Shown here: one piece after another, positions 43,708-52,436 of the stretch
Layout: each line of letters starts with the position of its first letter
How positions within the stretch are numbered: the stretch's first letter is position 1
Origin: Endobugula sp047636495
GTDB taxonomy: Bacteria; Pseudomonadota; Gammaproteobacteria; Pseudomonadales; Cellvibrionaceae
NCBI GenBank assembly: GCA_047636495.1
Contig: JBLILH010000005.1
Coordinates: 56,668 to 120,667, forward strand
Direction: 5' to 3'
Length of the DNA stretch: 64,000 nt
Notes under the pieces: generated by a model
What the model was told of the DNA's origin: nothing
What the model saw: only the letters and a program-made list of their open reading frames with translations
Databases searched by the model: none
Position numbers and translations under genes: made by a program

Positions 43708-44844
43708 TTACCCGCGGTGGTATCGCTGTTCTACAAACGGCATTCTACTGACAATGACGGGTAGTTTTTTACCACGTACTAGGGCAAATAGCCCGGTGCC
43801 CAGGGCGGCGACGCTTTTATTGGCATAACCAATAGCAATAGGCTTGTTAATAGAGGGTCCAAATCCACCACTCGTGACAATTCCCACCGTATTATCGTTC
43901 GCGTCAACTAACACAGCGCCTTCGCGGACGGGCGCGCGGCCATCAATAAATAAACCGACACGTTTGCGCTCAGAGCCTTTCTCTATTGCGGCGAAAACGT
44001 TTTTCGTGCCGAAGAATCCTCCTGCTTTTACACCGCCCGGGCGGCGAGATTTGCTAATGCTCCATAATAGCGATGCGTCAATCGGGTTAGTCTCGGTGTT
44101 CATGTCGTGGCCGTAAAGACATAGGCCTGCTTCTAAGCGTAAAGAATCACGCGCCCCTAAGCCAATGGCTTCTACACACTCAAAACTCAGTAATAAGCGC
44201 GCAACAGCATCGGCATGTTCGTTAGGAATAGAAATTTCAAACCCATCTTCACCCGTATAGCCCGAGCGGGTGACATAACATTCTACAGCGGTGTCATCAA
44301 GGTGAATCGTGACCACGCAACCACGCATAAACGTTAGTTCGCAGGCGACAGGAGTAATAACTTCTACAACGTCTTTCGCGCTAGGGCCTTGTAGGGCAAG
44401 AAGTGCTCGCGATGAAAGAACCTCAATGGTGGCGTTGGGTAGATGCTTGCGAAAATGCGCAATATCTTGCTCTTTGCAGGCCGCATTGACGACAATAAAG
44501 AAGGTATCTTCTGTCCAGCGAGTAATAATTAGATCATCTAAAATACCGCCATCTTCATTCGTTAATAAAGCATAACTTTGTTGGTTAATGTCTAAAGCAC
44601 CTATATCTATAGGTAATAACTTTTCTAACGCATCAACGATACCTTCGCCAGAGACTGTAAGCTGACCCATGTGTGATACATCAAATAACCCCGCTTCTTT
44701 TCGCGTATGTAAATGTTCGGTTTTAACGCCAGCGGGGTACTGCACAGGCATACTATAACCTGCGAAAGGCACCATTTTTGCGCCCAACTCGTTATGCAGC
44801 GCGTGGAGAGGAGTAACGAGAAGCTCTGTTGCGGTCTCTGACAT
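43708..44844 (-). CDS. gcvT: Aminomethyltransferase, T protein of glycine cleavage
   Basis: This 378-residue enzyme transfers the methylene group from GcvH to tetrahydrofolate and releases ammonia. The folate-binding fold has MVPFAGYSMPVQYPAG, GLFDVSHMGQ, RSGYTGEDGFEIS and GLGARDSLRLEAGLCLYG. The C-terminal beta-barrel is complete. It is the first gene of the leftward cluster and faces the LysR gene across a 185-bp divergent spacer. Confidence 0.97.
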   Translation of the reverse strand: MSETATELLVTPLHALHNELGAKMVPFAGYSMPVQYPAGVKTEHLHTRKEAGLFDVSHMGQLTVSGEGIVDALEKLLPIDIGALDINQQSYALLTNEDGGILDDLIITRWTEDTFFIVVNAACKEQDIAHFRKHLPNATIEVLSSRALLALQGPSAKDVVEVITPVACELTFMRGCVVTIHLDDTAVECYVTRSGYTGEDGFEISIPNEHADAVARLLLSFECVEAIGLGARDSLRLEAGLCLYGHDMNTETNPIDASLLWSISKSRRPGGVKAGGFFGTKNVFAAIEKGSERKRVGLFIDGRAPVREGAVLVDANDNTVGIVTSGGFGPSINKPIAIGYANKSVAALGTGLFALVRGKKLPVIVSRMPFVEQRYHRG

Positions 44845-45029
44845 ATCTAAACCCTTAATAAAAATGTGATCATTTGTCTATCCTAGCGCTGAATGTAGAT
44901 ATAGTAAAATTAATAGTTATAATGTTTGCATTAATAATACTTATACCTATGCGGATAATAGCGGTAATATAGTCAATATACGCTTTATTAGATAGGCGTC
45001 TTTTCACCCTATGCCTTGGGAGCGTCCCT

Positions 45030-45887
45030 ATGAAGAATATTCCTACCGAATTACTGAGAACGTACGTTACCGTGGTGGAACTTGATGGGTTTACTCAGGC
45101 TGCAGAATTGCTAGGGCGGACCCAGCCTGCCATTAGCCTTCAGATAAAGCGTTTAGAGACGTTGTTGGGGCAAACACTGCTGGTGCGTTTGGGGCAGCGA
45201 GTAGAGCAAAATTATTCCGGTAAAACCCTATATAGCTACGCCAAGCGCATATTGGCATTGAATGATGAAGCATTAACGCAGTTTATGACGACTGCGGTAA
45301 CAGGCAATGTTCGTTTTGGCGTGCCCAGTGAATTTGCCACCACAATATTGCCCAAGATTGTGCGTCATTTCTCCGAGGCTTATCCCGATATTAGGCTCGA
45401 AGTTACCAGTGCGCTCAGTCAAGAATTGCTCGAAAAGCAAAAAACTAAGGGCAGCGATAATTATGATCTTATTCTAGCGTCTCACTATGAGCCTATAGAG
45501 GGAGGAGAGTTAATTAAAACCGATGATCTAATTTGGTTGTCCAGCGAAAACCACGATGTGCACTTACAGGATCCTTTGCCATTAATTGTGGCACCAGATG
45601 GTTGTCGATATCGTGAACGTGCAATAGAAGTGCTCAATGCCTGTAGCCGTGCGTGGCGAATTGTTTATACCAATTCTGATATTGGGGGGATTGAGGCCGC
45701 TATAAATGAAGGCTTAGGTGTGACAGTATTAACTAAGAGTACAGCGCCAGAACATTTGCGCCAACTGCGACCTTCGGATAAATTGCCCAAGTTAGGGACA
45801 ATTGGTATTAGTTTAATTACCCAGGGGCAGGGGGCTAATCAAGCGACGCAATATTTAATTGATTACGTGAAGGCGTCGTTGTCATGA
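45030..45887 (+). CDS. LysR-family transcriptional regulator
   Basis: A 285-residue LysR regulator. The N-terminal winged helix contains VELDGFTQAAELLGRTQPAISLQIKRLE; quoted in part, core TQAAELLGRTQPAISLQ. The effector domain starts near residue 90. It is divergent from gcvT. LysR proteins often control the gene they face, so a role in glycine or serine metabolism is plausible, not shown. It has GGGAG before the ATG. The effector is unknown. It is 70 bp upstream of epmC. Confidence 0.88.
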   Translation: MKNIPTELLRTYVTVVELDGFTQAAELLGRTQPAISLQIKRLETLLGQTLLVRLGQRVEQNYSGKTLYSYAKRILALNDEALTQFMTTAVTGNVRFGVPSEFATTILPKIVRHFSEAYPDIRLEVTSALSQELLEKQKTKGSDNYDLILASHYEPIEGGELIKTDDLIWLSSENHDVHLQDPLPLIVAPDGCRYRERAIEVLNACSRAWRIVYTNSDIGGIEAAINEGLGVTVLTKSTAPEHLRQLRPSDKLPKLGTIGISLITQGQGANQATQYLIDYVKASLS

Positions 45888-45956
45888 GGTTAGTTTTTTT
45901 ATTAGTGAAAAATACGGTGCCTACTATTTTTATTTTTTTTCCTGTTCTTTATCCCT

Positions 45957-46562
45957 ATGAATAACTCCCTCGAGGCGAAATCTAGTTCTGCGGTTGTTAC
46001 CCCCGGGACTCATTCAGTAGATGGAAGTGGGTACGACAGCGAAACGGTTGTCAGGTTATTTAATCAGGTGTTTTTAAAAAGCTATCGGACGCGTTTGATT
46101 GGCGGCGGTGACGAGCCAGAATATATCCCGGCACCTGATTCTAACAGTGAGCATAATATCATTTTTACACGTGATTATTTTGCTAGCGCATTACATGAAA
46201 TTGCACACTGGTGTATCGCTGGAGAACAGCGCCGACAGCTAGCAGATTATGGTTATTGGTATGCGCCAGATGGCCGTACTGATAATCAACAGCAACAATT
46301 TGAAGTCGTGGAGGCAAAGCCACAAGCCGTAGAGTGGTTGTTTTCGCACGCCTGCGGCAGTTATTTCCGGTTAAGTGCTGATAACCTCAACGGAGAAGTG
46401 GCTATCAGTGATGGCTTTAAAAAATCCGTATTAAATGAAGTGCAGGCCATTTGCACACACCAGAACAGCAGTGCGATCACTTTTGCTATGATATTAGCCG
46501 CTCATTATCAAAGGCCTGTTCGCTTTTCACCAATAGACTTTTTATTGAGCGATTTATGCTAG
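45957..46562 (+). CDS. epmC: Elongation factor P hydroxylase EpmC
   Basis: This 201-residue protein belongs to the EpmC (YfcM) family, which hydroxylates the beta-lysylated lysine of elongation factor P. Family features: VRLFNQVFLKSYRTRLIGGG, EYIPA, and the metal-site helix ALHEIAHWCIAGEQRR. The rest (DYGYWYAPDGRTDNQQQ) is well conserved. It suggests EpmA and EpmB exist elsewhere. The ATG has no ribosome-binding site. A hairpin follows at 46614. Confidence 0.92.
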   Translation: MNNSLEAKSSSAVVTPGTHSVDGSGYDSETVVRLFNQVFLKSYRTRLIGGGDEPEYIPAPDSNSEHNIIFTRDYFASALHEIAHWCIAGEQRRQLADYGYWYAPDGRTDNQQQQFEVVEAKPQAVEWLFSHACGSYFRLSADNLNGEVAISDGFKKSVLNEVQAICTHQNSSAITFAMILAAHYQRPVRFSPIDFLLSDLC

Positions 46563-46613
46563 GTCGCTATAAGTTGTGGCAGCACTAATTTTTAATGGTC
46601 GCGAGTTTTATAC

Positions 46614-46641
46614 TTTGTGCTGGAGCACAAAATACTTTTTC
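46614..46641 (+). terminator. Hairpin after epmC
   Basis: An 8-bp stem, TTTGTGCT (46614-46621) and AGCACAAA (46624-46631), has only a 2-nt loop. A T-rich run (TACTTTTT) follows at 46633-46640. It is about 50 bp after the epmC stop and could end that transcript. Confidence 0.5.
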
Positions 46642-46649
46642 CGGATAAT

Positions 46650-47521
46650 TTTTACATGACAGTATCCCTCATCGCCTTTTGATTTTTGTTCCTGTCGACA
46701 TCATTAATCATGTCCTGACCATCATCGCTTTCATCTTGGTAAATAACTCAATCACCGCCATCCACGATGCTTATTTATCCTGGGTACAATATTAGTTGTG
46801 CGTTCTGATACGACGTTAACGTTTGAGCTAATGCCTGCCAGCAATTGATTCAGTTATTGGGTGTTAATGTTGGGTAGTGTGTGCCGTGCTTGCTGCCGAA
46901 GTCAGTCAGCGATGCTTATATTAACGCGGAATACAAATTTAAGACCGTTATTACAGCGACCACATTATAATTGACGGGCTCACGCTAAGAGCCAAAAAAG
47001 CACTAATGAGGGTGTTACAGGAAAATTCTTCGTGCGTTCCTATCAGCGGGTGGATTATTTAGCTTTAGTGGACAATGCAATAGATGATGTTTTGGGTGTG
47101 CCTGGCATTGGCGCGAAAACGATGCAATAAATGATGTTTTGGGTGTGCCTGGCATTGGTGCGAAAACGATGCAATAAATGATGTTTTGGGTGTGCCTGGC
47201 ATTGGTGCGAAAACGGCCAGTATGTTGCTAGGGTATTATGACAATATCGGTACGATGCTATCCTATACTATACCCGTTAAGCGCTCTAATCACATTATTG
47301 CCTACCAATATCCGACGTGCTCAACGCATAGCTGGGATTATTAATAAGTGCCGTGAGCAAATAGCGATGGCTCAACAATTGACGATAACAATGATGGGCC
47401 TGCCGTTTATTAAGAGCGTTAATGAGTTTAATAAATAGACGGTACAGCGGCAAGAGCTGCAAGATGTTTATCAGGACATGGACTTTTCTAAGCGGTTTAA
47501 AGCGATAGATGCTCCTCGTTA
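46650..47521 (+). pseudogene. xni: Decayed 5'-3' exonuclease gene (xni/exonuclease IX-like)
   Basis: Pieces of one 5'-3' exonuclease (flap endonuclease) are readable in several frames. YQRVDYLALVDNAIDDVLG then VPGIGAKTASMLLGYYDNIG is the helix-hairpin-helix region of Xni/PolA-type exonucleases. Downstream, in another frame, are RRAQRIAGIINKCREQIAMA and, after a TAG, ELQDVYQDMDFSKRFKAI, matching the end of Xni. Frameshifts, stops and a 47-bp tandem expansion break it. The 5' limit is uncertain; an early start near 46657 is likely. It lies between epmC and ffh. Confidence 0.75.
47075..47215. repeat. 47-bp tandem repeat, 3 copies, inside the xni pseudogene
   Basis: Three 47-bp units start at 47075, 47122 and 47169 and differ by about two or three substitutions. 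Each includes TTTTGGGTGTGCCTGGCATT, the helix-hairpin-helix codons. Since 47 is not a multiple of three, each extra copy shifts the frame, so the expansion alone would inactivate the gene. Confidence 0.95.
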
Positions 47522-47587
47522 GTCTCTTTGCGGGCCAAATTCCAGACATAAATCACTGCATATTCAATAGCCCGCTTTCTTTGTGCC

Positions 47588-47596
47588 TGTTATAAT
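47588..47596 (+). promoter_or_regulatory. Extended -10 promoter element of ffh
   Basis: TGTTATAAT is an extended -10 box (TGnTATAAT), 56 bp upstream of the ffh ATG. No good -35 is visible at the right spacing, which is common for extended -10 promoters. Assignment rests on match and position only. Confidence 0.55.
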
Positions 47597-47652
47597 CACC
47601 GCTTATTATTACTTGAACACTACAATTTATTACGTTAACAGCTAGAGAAATT

Positions 47653-49050
47653 ATGTTTCAAAATCTTTCAGACCGTTTATCCAAGTCCCTTAAAAAAATA
47701 TCTGGCAAAGGCCGGCTCAGCCATACCAATATTCAAGATGCCTTAAAAGATGTGCGTAAAGCGCTATTAGAGGCTGATGTGGCCTTGGCAGTGGTTAAGG
47801 ACTTTATCGATAAGGTGCGTAAGCGTGCAGTAGGCCAAGAAGTCGCTCGATCACTCAACCCTTCTCAGCAATTTATTAAAATTGTACAAGATGAATTGAC
47901 CGAGATGATGGGTGAGGCGAACGAAACACTTAATTTAGCTGCGCAGCCGCCAGCTGTGATCTTGATGGCAGGTTTGCAAGGTGCGGGTAAAACCACTTCT
48001 GTGGCTAAGTTGGCGAAGTATCTAAAGGAACGCGAAAAGAAAAAAGTGATGGTGGTGAGTGTCGATATTTATCGTCCTGCGGCTATTCAGCAGTTAAAAA
48101 CCTTAGCGGAGCAGGTGGAAGCGGTATTCTATCCATCGTCGACGGATCAAAAACCTGAAACTATAGCGAAAGATGCTATTAGTGCCGCGAAGAAACAGCA
48201 TTTAGACGTGGTTATTGTCGATACGGCTGGCCGTTTAGCCATTGATGATGCGCTAATGGCCGAGATTCAAGGCCTACAGAAAGCCATTAACCCAATTGAA
48301 ACCTTGTTCGTGATTGACGCCATGATCGGCCAAGATGCGGTTAATACGGCCAAGGCCTTTAACGATGCGTTGCCATTAACGGGGGTTATTCTAACTAAGG
48401 CCGATGGTGATGCTCGCGGTGGTGCTGCGTTATCAGTGCGAGCGATCACCAGTAAACCGATTAAGTTCTTAGGTATGGGTGAGAAAGTAGATGCGTTAGA
48501 GCCTTTTCACCCTGATCGTATCGCATCACGTATTTTGGGTATGGGCGATGTGCTCTCCTTAATCGAAGAAGTTGAGCGTACGGTAGATAAAGAAAAAGCG
48601 CAAAAGCTGGTTGAAAAAGTACAAAAAGGGACGCGGTTTGATTTGAACGATATGAAAGACCAATTCCAGCAGATGAGCAATATGGGCGGTATGGGCGCCA
48701 TGCTGGAAAAAATGCCCGGTATGGGTAATATGAGTCAAATGGTTGAGCAGGCTAATATGGGTGGGCAGTTTAAGCAAATGGAAGTTATCATTGATTCCAT
48801 GACCAAGGCCGAGCGTAAAACTCCTGAGATCCTTAATGGCTCGCGCAAGCGTCGCATCACCATTGGTTCAGGTACGCAACTGCAGGATCTTAATCGTCTA
48901 TTAAAACAGCATAAGCAGATGGCGAAGATGATGAAAAAAATGAAAGGCGGCGGTATGGCCAAAATGATGCGCGGTATTGGCGGAATGATGGGTGGAGGGG
49001 CTGGTGGAATGCCGCCAGGCGGCGGTTTGCCTCCGGGCTTGGGTCGATAA
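47653..49050 (+). CDS. ffh: Signal recognition particle protein Ffh
   Basis: This 465-residue GTPase binds signal sequences on ribosomes and, with 4.5S RNA and FtsY, targets proteins to the membrane. The N domain is followed by the G domain with GLQGAGKTTSVAKLAKYL, DTAGRLAIDD and TKADGDARGGAALS. The methionine-rich M domain (about 325 to end) is normal and ends with a Gly/Pro/Met-rich tail. The RNA-binding GSGTQLQDLNRLLKQ is present. It stands alone downstream of the xni pseudogene. Confidence 0.98.
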   Translation: MFQNLSDRLSKSLKKISGKGRLSHTNIQDALKDVRKALLEADVALAVVKDFIDKVRKRAVGQEVARSLNPSQQFIKIVQDELTEMMGEANETLNLAAQPPAVILMAGLQGAGKTTSVAKLAKYLKEREKKKVMVVSVDIYRPAAIQQLKTLAEQVEAVFYPSSTDQKPETIAKDAISAAKKQHLDVVIVDTAGRLAIDDALMAEIQGLQKAINPIETLFVIDAMIGQDAVNTAKAFNDALPLTGVILTKADGDARGGAALSVRAITSKPIKFLGMGEKVDALEPFHPDRIASRILGMGDVLSLIEEVERTVDKEKAQKLVEKVQKGTRFDLNDMKDQFQQMSNMGGMGAMLEKMPGMGNMSQMVEQANMGGQFKQMEVIIDSMTKAERKTPEILNGSRKRRITIGSGTQLQDLNRLLKQHKQMAKMMKKMKGGGMAKMMRGIGGMMGGGAGGMPPGGGLPPGLGR

Positions 49051-49811
49051 AAACTAATAAATCATGGTCTCTTCATCGGGCGCACTATGCGTTATATGCT
49101 GTTGCCTCCCATGGAAGGGGTAGATCAACAATGCAGGCCATATTTTGCTCCTGTAGATCTGCCATCTAGACCATCTTTGGCTTTCGGGCAGTTTTTGTGT
49201 GACTGTCTATAAAAGGCTTTTTCCCCATAATCCCTTTTTCTTTCGTAACAATATTAGCAATACTAGCGATAGTGGCTACTTGCTCTTTTCCAGTGGGATT
49301 CCTAAATGCGATTTTAAGTGGTCTAATTCTGCACGCTGTTCAATAGTCTTGCATGGATAGGCGTTCGTCGGCAAATTGTTTTTTGGCAGATACCCGTTAG
49401 CCTCTGTTATTGCTTTGTTGATCGCATTAATAGCTTCTGGGTAAGGGCTGTTGGAAAGGCTTGCTTTGTCAGTCGGTGTGTTCAGGTTGATTCCTTTAGT
49501 GACATAGAAGTGAAAGTTAAAGGCTGTGCGTAATGATGATATTTGGTGTCTGCTTTTGCGATTACAGGTTGCTGCTTGTGAGCCGATATGATCTACGTCA
49601 ATAAAGTGATGAAAATGCAGTTAATGACGTGGATGTTATCGGTAATCATTAGTCATGGGCCACGAAGTGATTTTTTCAATAAAACCTATACAGTTAGTTG
49701 GATTTCACGTAGAATGCGTCGCCTTTCATCCGCTGGTTAATGTGGATGATTATCAAAATTTGTCTTGCCGTGAGGCAACGCTGTTCATTGAATTATAGGA
49801 ATTAAACTAAG
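49051..49811. other. Long spacer between ffh and rpsP
   Basis: This 760-bp gap contains the decayed minus-strand gene at 49276-49620. Close to rpsP, a small hairpin (TTGCC, GTGA, GGCAA at 49765-49778) lies in the rpsP leader, before AGGA at about 49797. The region just after ffh (49051-49260) shows nothing I can identify. In related genomes ffh and rpsP are usually closer, so this gap looks expanded. Confidence 0.5.
49276..49620 (-). pseudogene. Decayed gene of unknown family on the minus strand
   Basis: An open frame of 114 codons without a start codon runs to the TAG at 49276-49278. It reads like a real protein end: FIDVDHIGSQAATCNRKSRH, FNFHFYVTKGINLNTPTDKA and PCKTIEQRAELDHLKSHLGI. Just upstream, after a TAA at 49621, a different frame continues with NIHVINCIFI, consistent with a frameshift. 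I do not recognise the family. Confidence 0.5.
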
Positions 49812-50063
49812 ATGGTTACTATTCGCTTAGCTCGCGGCGGTTCTAAAAAACGCCCATTTTACCATTTGACTGTTGCTGATAGCCGTAGAGCGCGTGACAG
49901 CCGTTATATAGAGCGTGTTGGGTTCTTTAACCCTATTGCTCGTGGTCAAGAAGAGCGTTTACGTGTTGATAATACCCGTGTAGATCATTGGGTAAGCCAA
50001 GGCGCGCAGTTATCTGACCGTGTTGCAAAATTATTAAAAGATCAAGCAAAAGCAGCTGCTTAA
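49812..50063 (+). CDS. rpsP: Ribosomal protein S16
   Basis: This 83-residue 30S protein has the S16 signature MVTIRLARGGSKKRPFYHLT and RDSRYIERVGFFNP. It starts the conserved rpsP-rimM-trmD-rplS operon. The ATG follows TAGGAATTAA, a moderate ribosome-binding site. Length and motifs are complete. Confidence 0.98.
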   Translation: MVTIRLARGGSKKRPFYHLTVADSRRARDSRYIERVGFFNPIARGQEERLRVDNTRVDHWVSQGAQLSDRVAKLLKDQAKAAA

Positions 50064-50115
50064 TGCTGTTTTTAAAAAGCACACTTTTAGAAATTAAAGT
50101 CGAGTAGTACCGCTA

Positions 50116-50643
50116 ATGTCTAATTTATTAAATGTTGGGCGTATTACGAGTGTTTTTGGTATTAAAGGATGGGTGAAGGTCCATTCGCAGACAGAGCCTC
50201 CAGAGAATATTTTTGATTATCAGCCTTGGTATTTAAAAACTTCTCATGGTGTTAAACCTATTGAACTTGGCGAATGGCGAGCTCATGGCAAAGGTTTTGT
50301 TGCTCAAGTAGTGGGGATTGATGACCGCAATGCTGCAGAGCTTATATGCCCTGTAGATATAGCGGTAGAAAAAGATTTACTGGTAGATCTGGAGGATGGC
50401 GAGTTTTATTGGCATCAATTAGAAGGTTTACGAGTGATTAGTCAGTTTTCGGATCAGTCTTACGATCTTGGCACAGTAAAAAAAATATTACCGACGGGGG
50501 CTAATGATGTGCTGGTCGTTTTTGGTGATGAGCGAAGTATTGATCAACGTGAACGATTAATACCTTATGTTCCGGTTCAGTTCGTTACCGATATTAATAT
50601 TGCCGAAGGTATTATTACTGTTGAATGGGATCCTGAATTTTAG
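50116..50643 (+). CDS. rimM: Ribosome maturation factor RimM
   Basis: This 175-residue protein binds S19 and helps mature the 30S head. The N-terminal RimM domain has VGRITSVFGIKGWVKVHSQT; the C-terminal PRC-barrel has FYWHQLEGLRV and LIPYVPVQFV. It lies 52 bp after rpsP and 54 bp before trmD in the usual order. The gene is intact. Confidence 0.97.
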   Translation: MSNLLNVGRITSVFGIKGWVKVHSQTEPPENIFDYQPWYLKTSHGVKPIELGEWRAHGKGFVAQVVGIDDRNAAELICPVDIAVEKDLLVDLEDGEFYWHQLEGLRVISQFSDQSYDLGTVKKILPTGANDVLVVFGDERSIDQRERLIPYVPVQFVTDINIAEGIITVEWDPEF

Positions 50644-50697
50644 GTGGACGTACGTCGGATACTACTGCGTAAACAGCTCATATTAGGGGAATAACCA

Positions 50698-51411
50698 ATG
50701 CGCGTTGCCGTCATTACATTATTTCCTGAAATGTTTGCAGCGTTAACAGATTATGGGATTACCGGCCGAGCAGTAAACAATGATCTGCTCAGTATTAAGG
50801 CCATTAACCCCCGTGATTTCACTCACGACCGTCATCAAACAGTAGATGATCGCCCTTACGGTGGTGGTCCGGGTATGGTGATGATGATTGAGCCGTTAGC
50901 CGCCGCCGTCGATGCAGCAAAAGCGTGGTTAGATGACAATGGTAAGCCATGTAAAGTCATCTATCTTTCACCGCAGGGAAAAGTGCTAAGTCAGTCTGGT
51001 GTGGCGGATCTAGCGCAAGGTGTTGTATCACATAACCTTGTATTAATTGCAGGTCGCTACGAAGGGATTGATGAGCGATTTTTACAAGTGGAAGTGGATG
51101 AGGAGTGGTCTATAGGTGACTATGTTCTCAGTGGTGGTGAGTTGCCAGCAATGGTAATGCTTGATGCGATGATACGTTTATTGCCCAATGCTTTAGGTCA
51201 TAAAGATTCAGCTGCAGAAGACTCGTTTAGTCATGGGTTATTAGATTATCCTCACTATACGCGTCCAGAAACGTACCAAGGTCAAACAGTACCTCCGGTA
51301 TTGCTTTCGGGTAACCATGCAGTGATTAAACAATGGCGATTAGAACAATCGTTGAAACGGACGCGGCAACGGCGACCGGATTTGTTAAAGAAGGGATCAG
51401 AAAAAATATAA
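50698..51411 (+). CDS. trmD: tRNA (guanine-37-N1)-methyltransferase TrmD
   Basis: This 237-residue SPOUT enzyme makes m1G37 next to the anticodon, preventing +1 frameshifts. The SAM knot has RPYGGGPGMVMM, IAGRYEGIDERF and SIGDYVLSGGELPAMVM. The ATG has AGGGGAA upstream. The gene is intact and in the conserved operon position, before rplS. Confidence 0.98.
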   Translation: MRVAVITLFPEMFAALTDYGITGRAVNNDLLSIKAINPRDFTHDRHQTVDDRPYGGGPGMVMMIEPLAAAVDAAKAWLDDNGKPCKVIYLSPQGKVLSQSGVADLAQGVVSHNLVLIAGRYEGIDERFLQVEVDEEWSIGDYVLSGGELPAMVMLDAMIRLLPNALGHKDSAAEDSFSHGLLDYPHYTRPETYQGQTVPPVLLSGNHAVIKQWRLEQSLKRTRQRRPDLLKKGSEKI

Positions 51412-51551
51412 ATGGGATGAGAGTAAAGTAAATTTCTTTTGCTGCTCACCCACCTATTATATTTTGTAAATGAAAATTTTACTTTGACCCTATTTATATT
51501 ATTTAAGTTCTAGCTGTGAAGCTACATACCTTTATCCCTTAGGAAAATATC

Positions 51552-51902
51552 ATGACGAACAAAATTATTCTGGAATTAGATAAAGAGCAAATTAAAACGG
51601 ACGTTCCTGATTTTTCACCAGGAGACACGATTGTTGTTCAAGTAAAAGTAAAAGAAGGCGATCGCGAACGTCTACAGGCTTATGAAGGTGTTGTTATTGC
51701 TCGACGCAATCGCGGCATTAATTCTGCGTTTACGGCCCGTAAAATTTCACATGGCGTCGGCGTTGAGCGTACTTTTCAGCTACATAGCCCGTTAATAGAC
51801 AGTATTGCTGTTAAGCGTCGTGGTGATGTTCGCCAAGCGAAGCTATATTATCTACGTGAGTTAACCGGTCGTGCAGCACGTATTAAAGAAAAATTAGGGT
51901 AA
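51552..51902 (+). CDS. rplS: Ribosomal protein L19
   Basis: This 116-residue 50S protein has DFSPGDTIVVQVKVKEGDRE, RLQAYEGVVIARRNRG and VERTFQLHSPLIDSI. It is the last gene of the rpsP operon, 140 bp after trmD, with AGGAAAATATC before the ATG. A strong terminator follows at 51949. Confidence 0.98.
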   Translation: MTNKIILELDKEQIKTDVPDFSPGDTIVVQVKVKEGDRERLQAYEGVVIARRNRGINSAFTARKISHGVGVERTFQLHSPLIDSIAVKRRGDVRQAKLYYLRELTGRAARIKEKLG

Positions 51903-51948
51903 TACCTGCTTGATTAAAGAGCGTTTATTGTAATATTCTTTTGTCAGT

Positions 51949-51981
51949 AAAAAAACCGAAGCCTAGTGCATCGGTTTTTTT
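51949..51981 (+). terminator. Rho-independent terminator of the rpsP-rplS operon
   Basis: An 11-bp stem, AAAAAAACCGA (51949-51959) and TCGGTTTTTTT (51971-51981), encloses an 11-nt loop and ends in a T-run. It lies 47 bp after the rplS stop. The A-tract makes it potentially active on both strands. Confidence 0.92.
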
Positions 51982-52436
51982 ATGTCTGCAATATGTAGTT
52001 ATAATGACAGTGCTGGCAGCTTGTTTGTTCAGTAGACAGGTGTTGATAGATGTTATGTTTGGCACACCAGCAGTATCGATACCCTGTTGAGGCTCTAATA
52101 TTACTCGTTGAGGCTCTAATATTACTCGTTGAGACTCTAATATTACTCGTTGAGACTCTATATTTATTCGTTGAGACTCTATATTTATTCGTTGAGACTC
52201 TATATTTATTCGTTGAGACTCTATACGCAATAACCCGTTTTATAAAGATCCAACAGTCATCTGAGTGGCTTATGTTTTTCCTAGTAAAAAGCGAAAAACA
52301 AATGAACTTTTTAGGTGAATATCCTTCATAAAGGGGTGAATTTTTAAAAGTTCTGAGTGCATGGGATCTTTGGCTAGCCCAAAGTTGGTGTGTAACTGAG
52401 GAATGAGACGTATAAATGAAAGTTATAGGAGAAAGT
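51982..52436. other. Spacer between rplS and dsbC
   Basis: About 455 bp with no credible gene. It contains the 21-bp tandem repeat at 52086-52225, and open frames there are repeat artefacts. The dsbC promoter should be in the last 200 bp, but no consensus is clear. Confidence 0.6.
52086..52225. repeat. 21-bp tandem repeat, about 6.7 copies
   Basis: Units of 21 bp begin at 52086, 52107, 52128, 52149, 52170 and 52191, with a partial seventh from 52212. All contain GTTGAG(G/A)CTCTA. The first three end ATATTACTC and the last three TATTTATTC, so there are two sub-families. The 21-bp period is two helical turns, and 21 is a multiple of three, so frames stay open on both strands. It lies about 210-350 bp upstream of dsbC. 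Confidence 0.95.

Noticed and set aside
44845..45029. Glycine riboswitch upstream of gcvT
   Set aside because: The conserved glycine-riboswitch core sequences are not visible in this spacer on the gcvT strand.
52086..52225. CRISPR array
   Set aside because: The units are contiguous 21-mers without spacers, and no cas gene is near. It is a simple tandem repeat.
52050..52331. A repetitive protein-coding gene (Leu-Val-Glu repeats)
   Set aside because: The open frame exists because 21 is a multiple of three; both strands are open there. It has no ribosome-binding site and no domain.
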